Of a stretch of 64,000 nt of DNA, positions 36,482 to 45,031 are shown in pieces (positions within the stretch are counted from its first letter, which is position 1; every line of letters starts with the position of its first letter). Below the pieces are notes generated by a model. It had not been told where the DNA came from. It did no database searches and saw only the letters and a list, made by a program, of their open reading frames with translations. The stretch is from Bacteroidetes bacterium RIFCSPLOWO2_12_FULL_35_15 (GTDB lineage: Bacteria; Bacteroidota; Bacteroidia; 2-12-FULL-35-15). The stretch spans positions 157,629 to 221,628 of the forward strand of contig MEPB01000037.1 in the NCBI GenBank assembly GCA_001769385.1, in the 5' to 3' direction. The translations under genes and the position numbers were made by a program.

Positions 36482-37707
36482 ATTTCCTCCTCGGTTGCTA
36501 AAACCTCTTTAAATAATTTAGTTATCCTGTCATTAGGCGTTTGCCCACCATTTCTGTATTTGAAGTAGTCAATAAAGAGATCTTCAATATTTTTGGTTAT
36601 GTCAATGTTGGTCGCATTATCTTCCATAGAATCCACATTTGTAACCACAGGAATTATATTGATGATGCCTGAATGAGACCCGTATAATCGACCACGTTCA
36701 TCCGCGGTTAAGAATGTATCTGAAACTATCGTGAGCTCAATCAGTGATTCTTGATTCATTAAAAGCCAAGCAACTGCTTTATCTATATTATCGAATTCGT
36801 TTCGAAGCAATTTTCTTCCTTTACTTAATGGTATTTCCTCAAATTTAGCAGATGCTCCAGGCTCAATGTCAATTTTTATGACGTACTTTTCTTGATTTGC
36901 TTCGCTAAAACTATAAGCAAGCGGACTACTACTATAAAAAACGGGGCAAGGAATACTATCAACCAATTGCTTCCGATGTAGGTGCCCTAATGCAACGTAT
37001 TGTATTTGTTTCGGGATATTTTCCGTGTAAACGACTTGCGCTCCGCCAATATTTATAGGCTTTTCATCTTCAGGTTCTTCGGGTGCTATCCCACCTTTTT
37101 TCATCATATACAAATGGGCAGAAAGAATATTAACTCCCTTTTCATCACAATATTTATCGGCAATTCCTTGCCACTGCGATGCCAATACATTTCTTAATTC
37201 CGCTTCAGGATCTTCAATTCCAAGAAATGTTTTTAAACGAATTTCATTTGCATAAGGTGTTAATATTAGTCGTAAAGGGAAACTAATATTTGGCAGGTAG
37301 ATCTCAACGAAGCCTTTATCACTTTTAGATACATTAATTCCTCCTTCAAGTTTAAAGGGTACTACTGTAGTGTTCGGAAATCCAGCGAATATAATCCCAC
37401 ATTCCCGTGCTAAAGGATCAGGCGCTTCAATTCTTTCAGGGGAATCGTGGTTTCCTGCAATTGCAATTACAGCCCGTTTACCATTATTAGCTAAACGTTT
37501 TAAGGTTTTATAAAAAAGCTCTACCGCCTCTATTGGAGGACTAAAAGTATCAAATAAATCACCTGAGATAATGACTGCATCTATGTTTTCTCGTTCAGTA
37601 ATTTCGCAAATTTCGTTTAATACCTCAATTTGTTCCTGAAATCTCGAAAACGATTCTAATCGCTTTCCTAAATGCCAATCGGCTGTATGTAAAATTTTCA
37701 TGTTCAT
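36478..37707 (-). CDS. sbcD: SbcD-like nuclease subunit (Mre11-type phosphoesterase)
   Basis: 409 aa. All Mre11/SbcD metal-site motifs are present in order: ILHTADWHLGKRL (N terminus), IISGDLFD, AGNHDSPERI, SAHLYMMKKGG and ALGHLHRKQ. The C-terminal ~130 residues are the capping/SbcC-binding part (ISLF-type, ending KLFKEVLATEEEI). The ATG at 37707 overlaps the jetD stop by one base (TAATG); an in-frame ATG at 37701 (MKILHT) is equally plausible. The pairing with sbcC is normal. The direct coupling to jetD is not, and suggests that the nuclease acts with the SMC complex encoded upstream. Confidence 0.9.
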   Translation of the reverse strand: MNMKILHTADWHLGKRLESFSRFQEQIEVLNEICEITERENIDAVIISGDLFDTFSPPIEAVELFYKTLKRLANNGKRAVIAIAGNHDSPERIEAPDPLARECGIIFAGFPNTTVVPFKLEGGINVSKSDKGFVEIYLPNISFPLRLILTPYANEIRLKTFLGIEDPEAELRNVLASQWQGIADKYCDEKGVNILSAHLYMMKKGGIAPEEPEDEKPINIGGAQVVYTENIPKQIQYVALGHLHRKQLVDSIPCPVFYSSSPLAYSFSEANQEKYVIKIDIEPGASAKFEEIPLSKGRKLLRNEFDNIDKAVAWLLMNQESLIELTIVSDTFLTADERGRLYGSHSGIINIIPVVTNVDSMEDNATNIDITKNIEDLFIDYFKYRNGGQTPNDRITKLFKEVLATEEEI

Positions 37708-38579
37708 TATGTATTAATAGAAATAGAATTCGTAATAAATATTTCCTGTTCTAATCCCTTTTTATATTTGTCAATAAGTGCAATTAATTTTAGAATTTCT
37801 TTTTCTGTAATTTGTTTTTCGTCAGGCCTTCTTTCAAGTTGCCTATTATATAACTCTCTATTTCCGTTAGTTTTTAATAAACTTTCGATATGATCCGGAA
37901 CAAAAAATGAGGCTTTTTCATTCAAGTGCTTTTTATATTCATTAAGATAAATATTAATCCCCTCAAAGTCGAAATCTCCAAAGTGCAAATATTTATTGGG
38001 AATCTTTCGTAACCACTTTACTAAGTCTTTGTTTTGCGGATATCGCGACACGAACAGGGGAGAAATATTATTGAATAAGGACTTCTGCTTTTTAATTTCT
38101 TTAAAGTTTTCCGGATTTTCAATTCCGACAATTGTTACGTTGGCCGGAACTTTAAAATGCTCATAATCATATATAAAAGTGTATGTTCCTTCTAAAGGAT
38201 TAATTATAAATAGCCTTTCAAAAAGAAGCGCATCAATTGGTTGATAACAATTAACTAGAAATCCTTTAAATGTCCTAACCTGCTTTAGCTTGGAATCCGA
38301 ACTTATTAAAACTGATTCATTTCTTGTTCCTGTAGCATTTTTTTGATACTCAATATAATTCTCTAAACTGGAAATTCCGAAGTGATTCGCAATGTATGCA
38401 GTTAAACTTTCCGGCTTATTTACATAATACATTCGTTTACTTTTACCAATATTTCTAACTTGTATTACACCATCCTCAATTAGTCGGGTTATTACAGCAT
38501 GTTTGAGTTTACTTGATGGTATTTCAACCTTATCAAGCATCTGTTTTAATTTTTCCGCTATGTTCAATGGTAAACTCAT
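37707..38579 (-). CDS. jetD-like: JetD-like TOPRIM nuclease subunit of a Wadjet-type system
   Basis: 290 aa, somewhat shorter than usual JetD. Residues ~15-55 are a winged-helix segment (KLKHAVITRLIEDGVIQ, SKRMYYVNKPES). The TOPRIM fold carries Glu154 in VGIENPENF and the DxD pair Asp202/Asp204 in YLHFGDFDFEGINIYLN, the metal ligands of topoisomerase VI-like nucleases. In Wadjet, JetD cuts circular DNA that has been extruded by the JetABC motor. The start overlaps the jetC stop (ATGA), and its own stop overlaps the sbcD start. MksG is an alternative name for the same class. Confidence 0.8.
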   Translation of the reverse strand: MSLPLNIAEKLKQMLDKVEIPSSKLKHAVITRLIEDGVIQVRNIGKSKRMYYVNKPESLTAYIANHFGISSLENYIEYQKNATGTRNESVLISSDSKLKQVRTFKGFLVNCYQPIDALLFERLFIINPLEGTYTFIYDYEHFKVPANVTIVGIENPENFKEIKKQKSLFNNISPLFVSRYPQNKDLVKWLRKIPNKYLHFGDFDFEGINIYLNEYKKHLNEKASFFVPDHIESLLKTNGNRELYNRQLERRPDEKQITEKEILKLIALIDKYKKGLEQEIFITNSISINT

Positions 38580-41500
38580 GCTAAAGAGTGATTAGTAATA
38601 ATTCTTTTTATTTTAGAAAAGCTTTTTTCATCCTTTTCAAGTTTATAAATGTGTTTGTAATCAATTGCATTATTTTCCGTTGGAGAACCATTGACCAAAA
38701 GAATATTACGATCATTAGCAAATTTTAATATCCCTTTGATATTGTTAGGATGAAGCTTGCCTATTTCATCCATAACACAGTGTAATCTGAAATCTTTAAA
38801 CCTCTTGGATGCTCCATCTTTAAAAACATTCAAGAGCATAATATTTATCATGGCTTTAACAAGAATGTCTGTGCCATCACTTCCTACATTTGCGAGCTTC
38901 TCTACCCACCCGGTATCGTTTTGATTTTCCTGAATCCTGAACTTTAATTCAAAGGAATCTGAAAGCGAGATGGTTTTCTTTCCAAAGGTTGTAATTTGTT
39001 TAATTAGTTCTTTAAGCAAATCAACAGCCTTTTTGTTTTTTGAACCTTGGTCATTCCCGGAAAATAAGTTTGGAGTACCTAATTCATTTATATTTTCATC
39101 ATTGAATTTTTTTATAGCGAGCAATATACTCACAACAGGGTTGCTACTATTATCCCATTGCAATTCTATTTTTTTGATCGCCCCAACAAAATTTCTTTGT
39201 TCAAAATCCTTATTAATACTATGAATTATTTTTTGAATTTCTCCTCCTTTTGACATTAAACTACCAGTTTCCTTGCCTATGGACTTAATTATAGAAGCAA
39301 AGCGTTCATTTATTCTTTTTTCAAACTGTTCTATTTTTCTTTCTTCAATGAAATCATTTAGTTCATCCGCAAACTGAACATATTCTATTGAATCAATCAA
39401 AATAATTTTAAAATTAAAAATGTTCTTTTCCGAAAAATTACCTAAGAACTTATTTATTGTTTCTTTCATTTCACCCAAACGATCTTTTCGCGAATAATCT
39501 TTTTGTTCCAATTCACGGATTAGTTCCCGACTGGGTTTATTAACGGCATTTTCCTCCTTTGGGTCTGAAAGATAAATGTTAAGGTCAGAATAGCTTTCAG
39601 AATTCCTGCTCTTAAACAAATCCAGCTCATTTAAATCTGCCTCATAATCTTCGAGAATTTTCTTTAATTCTGAAATTACTCGTGTAAGTTCGGTGAGTTC
39701 AGTAAATAATGATCCTTTTTGTTGCGTATGTTTTTGCTGTTCATTAATAAGCTGCTCTTGTAAACTCTTCTTTTTAATTTTGAACTCTTCTTCTTTATCA
39801 AATAATTCTCTCTTGTCCTTTTTGTATTCTACAACCTTATCCCAATTATTTTCTATATACTCAAGTTTCGCTTTTAACTTTTCTAATTGTTTATCAATTT
39901 CTGCGATCCTAGAGGTATTTGCACCTTTATCGGAAAGTTCCTTTTTTTGCTTCTCCTTTATCTCTAGTTCTCGTTGTGAATGCTCGGCTTTTTTTGTTTT
40001 AAAAGTTGTATCGATTTCTGCCTTGGCTTCAATAGTCTTTCTTTCTTCTTCACGTATCAGGTTATCTTTCTCAGCTTGTTTTGCCTTCTCCTCAATAGAA
40101 ATTTGCTCTTCCAATGCTTTTAGCTTCCTTCCTGCTACTATTATTTCTTCTGCCAGTTGATCTATTTGTTTTTGTATTTCCTTCAATAAACTCTGTTTCT
40201 CATTGGCAGCTTTTTGAGTTAGATCGTTTAGTGTGTTAGTCGCCTCTTCAGTTTTGGCGGTGTTAGTTTCAATTGTATAATTGTACTCATTTATTAAATC
40301 CTTGCTTGCTTTTATCTTAGGCTGATACTTCGTTTTTAATTTTATTATTTCAGATTCCAAAGTTTCGCTGGCTGCGAGTATTTGTTTTTTTTGTAATTCT
40401 ATTTGCCCATTTAGTTCCTCCTTATCTTTTTCGTAATCGGCAACTGTTTTTACTTTTTTGGTTATTTCTCTTAAATCTATCTTTACTCCAAAAAAGTTTA
40501 ATTCTTTCGAGTTTGTTATTTCCGGGGAAAGTTCATTATGGAAGAGTATATCATCCGTGCATACTTTTCCTATCGTGTTTTCCCAATTTGGATACTTTTC
40601 ATTTAGCCAGCCATAAAATGAATCCTTGCTGTTCATAATTTTTGTTTCAATCGACTTCACTTCGTTCTGTATATTTAATACAGAATCGTTCAATTTTTCC
40701 AGTTTTAGATTATGGCTTTCTTTTTTTCCGTTTTCTTCAGTCTCCCATTGCGTTTGAAATGTTTTTATTTGTTCATTGTTGAATTTAGCTTGGCTTTCAG
40801 CATTTATCTTATCATTTTTAAATTTTTGAAGAGTTGTTTTTAATTGCTCTATTTCATTTTCATAAAACCGCTTATGATTAATTTCTGCCTTTTTTATTAG
40901 AAGTTCTTGAGATTGATCCTTCTTCTCGTTAACATGATTTTTAGCGGTGTCCAACGCCAACAAACTGTTGTTCCGGATTTCTTTAATGATATCAACATAT
41001 TGATTAGTTGTGTTTTCCTTAAAAGAAAGAAAATCGGATTGTAGTGTCAATTTCTGCTTTTCACAATCTGTTTCTATACTTTTTAACTGATTTTGAAGCT
41101 CAGTTAACAACATGGAATATTTTTGAGTTATTTCTGCGTATTTAGAAGTCAATATTCCTTTTTCCTTATTAAGATTTCCTTGTTCAACCAATAAGGTGTC
41201 CTTTTTAGAAACGGCTTCAATTATAGCTTCAATGTTTATTTTTTTATACTCCTGTGCTTTTGTTTCTGCTTCCTTTATTTTATTATCAAACACACTGATA
41301 TCATTCTGTATATTTTCTTTTTTGGACTCAAATTTACTATCAAGTTCAGTTAACTTGGCTTTTATTTGTACTTCCTTTAATTCCTGGGTTTCTAGTTTTT
41401 TCTGAATTTTAGGGGTGTTCTTTTCAATTGAATTTAAAGCCCAAGCCAACTGCTTGGCCAGTGTTATTTTCTCTCTTTCTAAAAATTTAATGGCAGATCT

Positions 41501-42259
41501 TAGCTGAATAATTTTTTCAGATTGAGTTTTTACCGGTATTTCTCCGTTTTTGTTTTTCTCTGTCCATTTTCTTATATCTGAAAGTTGACTTTCAAATCCG
41601 GTAAGATGATGCTGATAATCTTCTAAACTTATAACAATATCTTCATCTTCTAAAGATCGGATAATCGTTTGCTTTATAAATTCCGCCTTGAGTTCAGAGT
41701 TTAAAAGTACATTTTGAATTGTGCGAGGAATATTTTGATATTGCTTGCTTTCCATTAATGCAAACTTTTTAAGTTCGCTTTTACCTTCATTATTACCATA
41801 TAGTATATCCCGGTATTCTTCGTAACGGTCAATCTTTCTTGAATAATATATTTTGCTTTGATTAAGCTGGTTGCTTACCTGTTCCCATGATTCAAAAGCA
41901 TAGTTATCTTTTATAAAATAGTCTTTGTTGTACTCCCCTTCAAAAAACCTAAAGCAAACCTTACCCTGAGATTTGTAACAGAGAATAGAGTAAACTCCAG
42001 TTTCCTTAACTATTTCATATATGATATAAGAATTTTGATAGGGAAAATAGTATTCAGAAAAACTTTTTTGGCCGGGCTTTATTCCTAGCTTTTGGCTATC
42101 GGCATTATAAAAAAACAGGATGGCTCTTAAAATAGTACTCTTACCTACACCTTGGGTTCCTATTAAATGCACGTTACCGCCTGTAAATATTTCTGAATAT
42201 TTAATAGTGGCGCTATTTATAAATATTATTTTATTGAGGTATCTCATTTTGTAATTCAT
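38576..42259 (-). CDS. jetC-like: JetC/MukB-like SMC ATPase of a Wadjet-type system
   Basis: 1227 aa. Walker A is GTQGVGKST (34-42) near the N terminus. Very long Lys/Glu-rich coiled coils span ~240-900. The C-terminal head has GSDGTDILVKAMINIMLLN (signature region) and Walker B FRLHCVMDEIGKLHPNN, then NILLVNGSP. This is the MukB/MksB/JetC arrangement, a loop-extruding SMC motor without a zinc hook. It overlaps jetB by 29 bp if started at 42259; an in-frame ATG at 42247 would still overlap. The tight coupling to jetB and jetD supports a JetABCD complex that recognises plasmids. Confidence 0.8.
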   Translation of the reverse strand: MNYKMRYLNKIIFINSATIKYSEIFTGGNVHLIGTQGVGKSTILRAILFFYNADSQKLGIKPGQKSFSEYYFPYQNSYIIYEIVKETGVYSILCYKSQGKVCFRFFEGEYNKDYFIKDNYAFESWEQVSNQLNQSKIYYSRKIDRYEEYRDILYGNNEGKSELKKFALMESKQYQNIPRTIQNVLLNSELKAEFIKQTIIRSLEDEDIVISLEDYQHHLTGFESQLSDIRKWTEKNKNGEIPVKTQSEKIIQLRSAIKFLEREKITLAKQLAWALNSIEKNTPKIQKKLETQELKEVQIKAKLTELDSKFESKKENIQNDISVFDNKIKEAETKAQEYKKINIEAIIEAVSKKDTLLVEQGNLNKEKGILTSKYAEITQKYSMLLTELQNQLKSIETDCEKQKLTLQSDFLSFKENTTNQYVDIIKEIRNNSLLALDTAKNHVNEKKDQSQELLIKKAEINHKRFYENEIEQLKTTLQKFKNDKINAESQAKFNNEQIKTFQTQWETEENGKKESHNLKLEKLNDSVLNIQNEVKSIETKIMNSKDSFYGWLNEKYPNWENTIGKVCTDDILFHNELSPEITNSKELNFFGVKIDLREITKKVKTVADYEKDKEELNGQIELQKKQILAASETLESEIIKLKTKYQPKIKASKDLINEYNYTIETNTAKTEEATNTLNDLTQKAANEKQSLLKEIQKQIDQLAEEIIVAGRKLKALEEQISIEEKAKQAEKDNLIREEERKTIEAKAEIDTTFKTKKAEHSQRELEIKEKQKKELSDKGANTSRIAEIDKQLEKLKAKLEYIENNWDKVVEYKKDKRELFDKEEEFKIKKKSLQEQLINEQQKHTQQKGSLFTELTELTRVISELKKILEDYEADLNELDLFKSRNSESYSDLNIYLSDPKEENAVNKPSRELIRELEQKDYSRKDRLGEMKETINKFLGNFSEKNIFNFKIILIDSIEYVQFADELNDFIEERKIEQFEKRINERFASIIKSIGKETGSLMSKGGEIQKIIHSINKDFEQRNFVGAIKKIELQWDNSSNPVVSILLAIKKFNDENINELGTPNLFSGNDQGSKNKKAVDLLKELIKQITTFGKKTISLSDSFELKFRIQENQNDTGWVEKLANVGSDGTDILVKAMINIMLLNVFKDGASKRFKDFRLHCVMDEIGKLHPNNIKGILKFANDRNILLVNGSPTENNAIDYKHIYKLEKDEKSFSKIKRIITNHSLA

Positions 42260-42800
42260 TTGGGATGTTAATACTATTAACTAATCTTTCCATATATCCG
42301 AAGGAAGCAACAACTTTATATTGATTAGTAATTTCATTTTCCAGCTCGACAAGTCCTTCTTTTACAAGTAAACCAACAAGGTTTTTTATTCGTTCTAAAT
42401 AACTTCCTTCACCAGTGTATTTTCTTAATCCTTCTAACTTATCCTTGAGATTTACATCTCTACCAATTTGCCCAGCCATATGGCTGTAATCAAAACGAAA
42501 GTTGGAGCCGAAAGAATTATCATACGCTTTCAAAAAGTCTAAAATATCAATCCATTTATATGCTATCTCAATTTTTCTATCAAGTTCAGCTTTGATTTCA
42601 GATTTTGAGAAAAAGAAATACTCATCACCTCTCTCTAGGATGAAATTTATTGCTTGAAAATAATCGCACAGTTCATCAAAATTATTTTCATCATTTATAA
42701 TATCATATAACTTCCGCAAGTTATGGTCAGCACTATTGGAGGAAATAAACTGTCCTTTGCTAAGTATTTCAAAAATTTCACCTGTTTGAGGAATATTCAT
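42231..42800 (-). CDS. jetB-like: JetB/MukE-like subunit of a Wadjet-type system
   Basis: 189 aa, within the usual size for JetB/MukE (DUF4194-type). It is helical, with the recognisable stretch ERGDEYFFFSKSEIKAELDRK near residue 55-75 and two likely winged helices (~80-180; LVGLLVKEGLVELENEITN). It starts 2 bp after jetA and overlaps jetC. MukE-like proteins bridge the kleisin and SMC heads. The identification depends on the FFFSKSE-type motif together with gene order. Confidence 0.7.
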   Translation of the reverse strand: MNIPQTGEIFEILSKGQFISSNSADHNLRKLYDIINDENNFDELCDYFQAINFILERGDEYFFFSKSEIKAELDRKIEIAYKWIDILDFLKAYDNSFGSNFRFDYSHMAGQIGRDVNLKDKLEGLRKYTGEGSYLERIKNLVGLLVKEGLVELENEITNQYKVVASFGYMERLVNSINIPNELQNEIPQ

Positions 42801-42802
42801 AG

Positions 42803-43993
42803 TTAATTATTTTTGGGGTAAACCATTACGAACTCTATTTCATTTTTCTTATTGTATGTATCAGCAATGTTAAACTCGTTTTCGTATTGTGAGATCATCT
42901 GACAGAAAAAAGTTAACCGCTCCTCGAATGAAACATCCTTAGGGAAACGATAACTCTGAACAAAGTCATATAGATTATTACCTGAAGCCATGAAGCCATT
43001 TTTCACTTCTTCCAAATTGATAAAAATTTCTTCTTCGGTTTCGGTTACTAAATAAAAATCCTCTATTGCTTCTGCTAATGCTATATTTTTGTGACCATTC
43101 GTAAACTTTTTACTTATTTTTAATATACTTTGATAGGCTTCATCTGTTTGTAAATAATCTATCGATAATTTCAGCGGATATGAAGATTTTGGTTCAAAAA
43201 TAACAGAGTTATTGTTAGACAATACTTCCAAGAAATTGGTCTTAGACTTCAGTTCAAATTGATCCCTTAAATATTTTATTTGTCTTATTTTCTCAATAAA
43301 CTCGCTTTGTTGTTTTATTTGATTTAAATAATTTATTATTTGTTTTTGGGTCTCAATTAAATTGTGTCTCCCTTCATTCAATTTTATTCTCAAGGAATTA
43401 GTAATCCGTTTTAACTCTTCGTCCAACGCTGCTTTAAAGAAAGTAAGTTCTTCTTCCGTAACTAATTTCTCAGTTTGTTGAATGAGAAATTCTATGTCCT
43501 TTCTTTTGATGTCAAAATTCTCAAGCTTTGCAATTTTTACTTTATAGGTGGGTTCTGTTTTAAATGTATTTTCAATATTTCTATTTAGGTCAATAATACT
43601 TCTATGAGTTATCCTTCCAATTTTTTGTAATGAGGATTTAATCACTTTTAAATAAGAATACTGCTTATCCGAGCCATTCTCCTTTAAATAATAATTGATG
43701 CTTTCTTTTACATGTTGGATGTTTTCATGAATGAAGGCCGTGCTTACCTGCTCATTGACTTCTAAAACCAACTCAAAAAATTGGAGGTATTTTTCATCTA
43801 TCTCAAGAAAAGCACCATTCCTCCGGAGAACTTCTTTTTCGATTAGCTTTTCAATTCTGTCTTCCTCCAAAATTTCCAGAGCCATTTCATATTTATATGA
43901 AAAGGAATTCCGTTTCTCAAACATCTCGGATAGAAGGTCTTTTGACCAATCCAAGCTTTTGATAAGTTCTTTTATGGAGTTAAAGGTTAACAT
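42803..43993 (-). CDS. jetA-like: JetA/MukF-like kleisin subunit of a Wadjet-type system
   Basis: 396 aa, first gene of the run. The N-terminal part resembles a winged helix (EDRIEKLIEKEVLRRNGAFL). A long helical middle (~80-270) and a C-terminal winged helix follow (~285-380), as in MukF/JetA kleisins. It is shorter than the ~480 aa of many JetA proteins, so a divergent subtype is likely. A TAATTTTG box at 44017-44010 and a 17-bp motif at 44028-44044 lie directly upstream, marking a regulated promoter. Identified mainly from gene order and partner proteins. Confidence 0.7.
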   Translation of the reverse strand: MLTFNSIKELIKSLDWSKDLLSEMFEKRNSFSYKYEMALEILEEDRIEKLIEKEVLRRNGAFLEIDEKYLQFFELVLEVNEQVSTAFIHENIQHVKESINYYLKENGSDKQYSYLKVIKSSLQKIGRITHRSIIDLNRNIENTFKTEPTYKVKIAKLENFDIKRKDIEFLIQQTEKLVTEEELTFFKAALDEELKRITNSLRIKLNEGRHNLIETQKQIINYLNQIKQQSEFIEKIRQIKYLRDQFELKSKTNFLEVLSNNNSVIFEPKSSYPLKLSIDYLQTDEAYQSILKISKKFTNGHKNIALAEAIEDFYLVTETEEEIFINLEEVKNGFMASGNNLYDFVQSYRFPKDVSFEERLTFFCQMISQYENEFNIADTYNKKNEIEFVMVYPKNN

Positions 43994-44009
43994 TCGTTAT
44001 TGCTAAGTT

Positions 44010-44017
44010 CAAAATTA
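44010..44017 (-). promoter_or_regulatory. candidate -7 box TAATTTTG of the jetA promoter
   Basis: Matches the Bacteroidota -7 consensus TAnnTTTG on the minus strand, 17 bp upstream of the jetA ATG. The operator-like motif at 44028-44044 covers the region where the -33 element should lie. Confidence 0.5.
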
Positions 44018-44027
44018 CAGTCGCTGT

Positions 44028-44044
44028 TTGTCAATTTCCGTCAA
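44028..44044 (-). promoter_or_regulatory. 17-bp operator-like motif TTGACGGAAATTGACAA (jetA copy)
   Basis: Identical to 44975-44991 but in the opposite orientation. It contains TTGAC twice with 10-bp phasing. It lies in the 51-bp gap between the WYL-regulator stop and jetA, directly upstream of the -7-like box. Confidence 0.75.
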
Positions 44045-44944
44045 TTAGAATCGTTTATTCTTTATTTTACCGTTTAAATAGTCTTTTAAGCTTTTTGGAC
44101 TTACTATCTCTACTTGATCTATCATACCTAATACAAACCGCCCTACACCGTTAAAATCACAGACCCATCCATCAAATGTGTACTTATTATCCTTACTTTT
44201 CATCAAAAACTTTTCAGATAGAGGGTATTCTTCTAGTAAAAGATTATAAGCCATTAGGCTTAATGTGAGTTTTACCGGAATAGTTTTCTCCCCACCAATC
44301 CTAAATACATCAATTTCATTACGTTTATGAAGCTTCTCATTCTTCCATTTCTTATCAGTTATTTTTACCTCTTTAATCCGGGCAACCTTAAAAGTTTTAG
44401 ATGATTTAGCCTCGATATCGTAACACCACACATAGTTATAATTTGATGTGAAGGCAAATGGCTCTAATAGCCGATCTCGGATATTATCGCTATTAGATGA
44501 TCTATATCCATGAAAAATCACCTGCTCCTTGTTTTTGATAGCTCCTTTTAGACTTATAACATTCTCGGAACTTTCTTTCCTCACAATCTTATTTACTGCC
44601 TTGTCCGAATCGAAAAGGACATACAGTTTTTCATACAAATCATTCTTGAATTTACTTTCATCATCAATTAAATGAATTGCTTTGCTTAGGACGTGTGCTT
44701 CTTCTTCCGAGAAATGAATTAGCTTACTCAGGTCTTTATAATCCGGAGACTTTTTATCTATTTTAAAATACCCATTGTGATTATCTAATAGAAATCCGGC
44801 ATTTTTAAAAGTTGTCAAGTACCTGTATATGGTTCTTTCGGATGATTCAAAATCTTCAGCAAGTTGTTTAACACTATATCCATAACTGCCGGATAACTTC
44901 ATAAGTATTTCCAGCATCCTTTGAAATTTTGCCTGATCGTTCAT
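44045..44944 (-). CDS. HTH-WYL domain transcriptional regulator
   Basis: 299 aa. An N-terminal HTH_11-type winged helix (residues ~5-60, GYSVKQLAEDFESSERTIYRYL) is followed by a WYL-like domain (~120-215, QVIFHGYRSSNSDNIRDRLLEPFAFTSN in part; YNYVWCYDIEAKSSKTFKVARIKEV) and a C-terminal extension (~220-299). WYL regulators of the BrxR/CapW kind repress phage-defence operons and sense nucleic-acid ligands. This gene lies 51 bp upstream of jetA on the same strand. The same 17-bp motif is found just before its own start and between it and jetA, pointing to autoregulation and control of the Wadjet-like operon. Confidence 0.85.
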   Translation of the reverse strand: MNDQAKFQRMLEILMKLSGSYGYSVKQLAEDFESSERTIYRYLTTFKNAGFLLDNHNGYFKIDKKSPDYKDLSKLIHFSEEEAHVLSKAIHLIDDESKFKNDLYEKLYVLFDSDKAVNKIVRKESSENVISLKGAIKNKEQVIFHGYRSSNSDNIRDRLLEPFAFTSNYNYVWCYDIEAKSSKTFKVARIKEVKITDKKWKNEKLHKRNEIDVFRIGGEKTIPVKLTLSLMAYNLLLEEYPLSEKFLMKSKDNKYTFDGWVCDFNGVGRFVLGMIDQVEIVSPKSLKDYLNGKIKNKRF

Positions 44945-44974
44945 GTGCCTGTATTTAAAGTAAATATATACCTT

Positions 44975-44991
44975 TTGACGGAAATTGACAA
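44975..44991 (+). promoter_or_regulatory. 17-bp operator-like motif TTGACGGAAATTGACAA (WYL/RteC-like divergent promoter)
   Basis: Exact second copy of the motif at 44028-44044. It is placed between the divergent WYL gene (start 44944) and the RteC-like gene (start 45032). A further ATGAC follows at 44991. On the minus strand, TTG and a TATATTTA box 20 bp apart suggest that the motif overlaps the WYL promoter. Confidence 0.75.
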
Positions 44992-45031
44992 TGACCTTTT
45001 GTTATTTTGTGCCGACTCTAAAGAATTGAAT

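Noticed and set aside
39693..40160. 155-codon Ser/Phe-rich frame opposite jetC (and similar ones opposite sbcC)
   Set aside because: Ser/Phe/Leu-rich composition is the antisense of Lys/Glu-rich coiled coil; not a real gene.
44921..45031. Upstream extension of the RteC-like gene starting inside the WYL gene
   Set aside because: It would cover the divergent promoter and the 17-bp motif; the ATG at 45032 gives the normal domain start.
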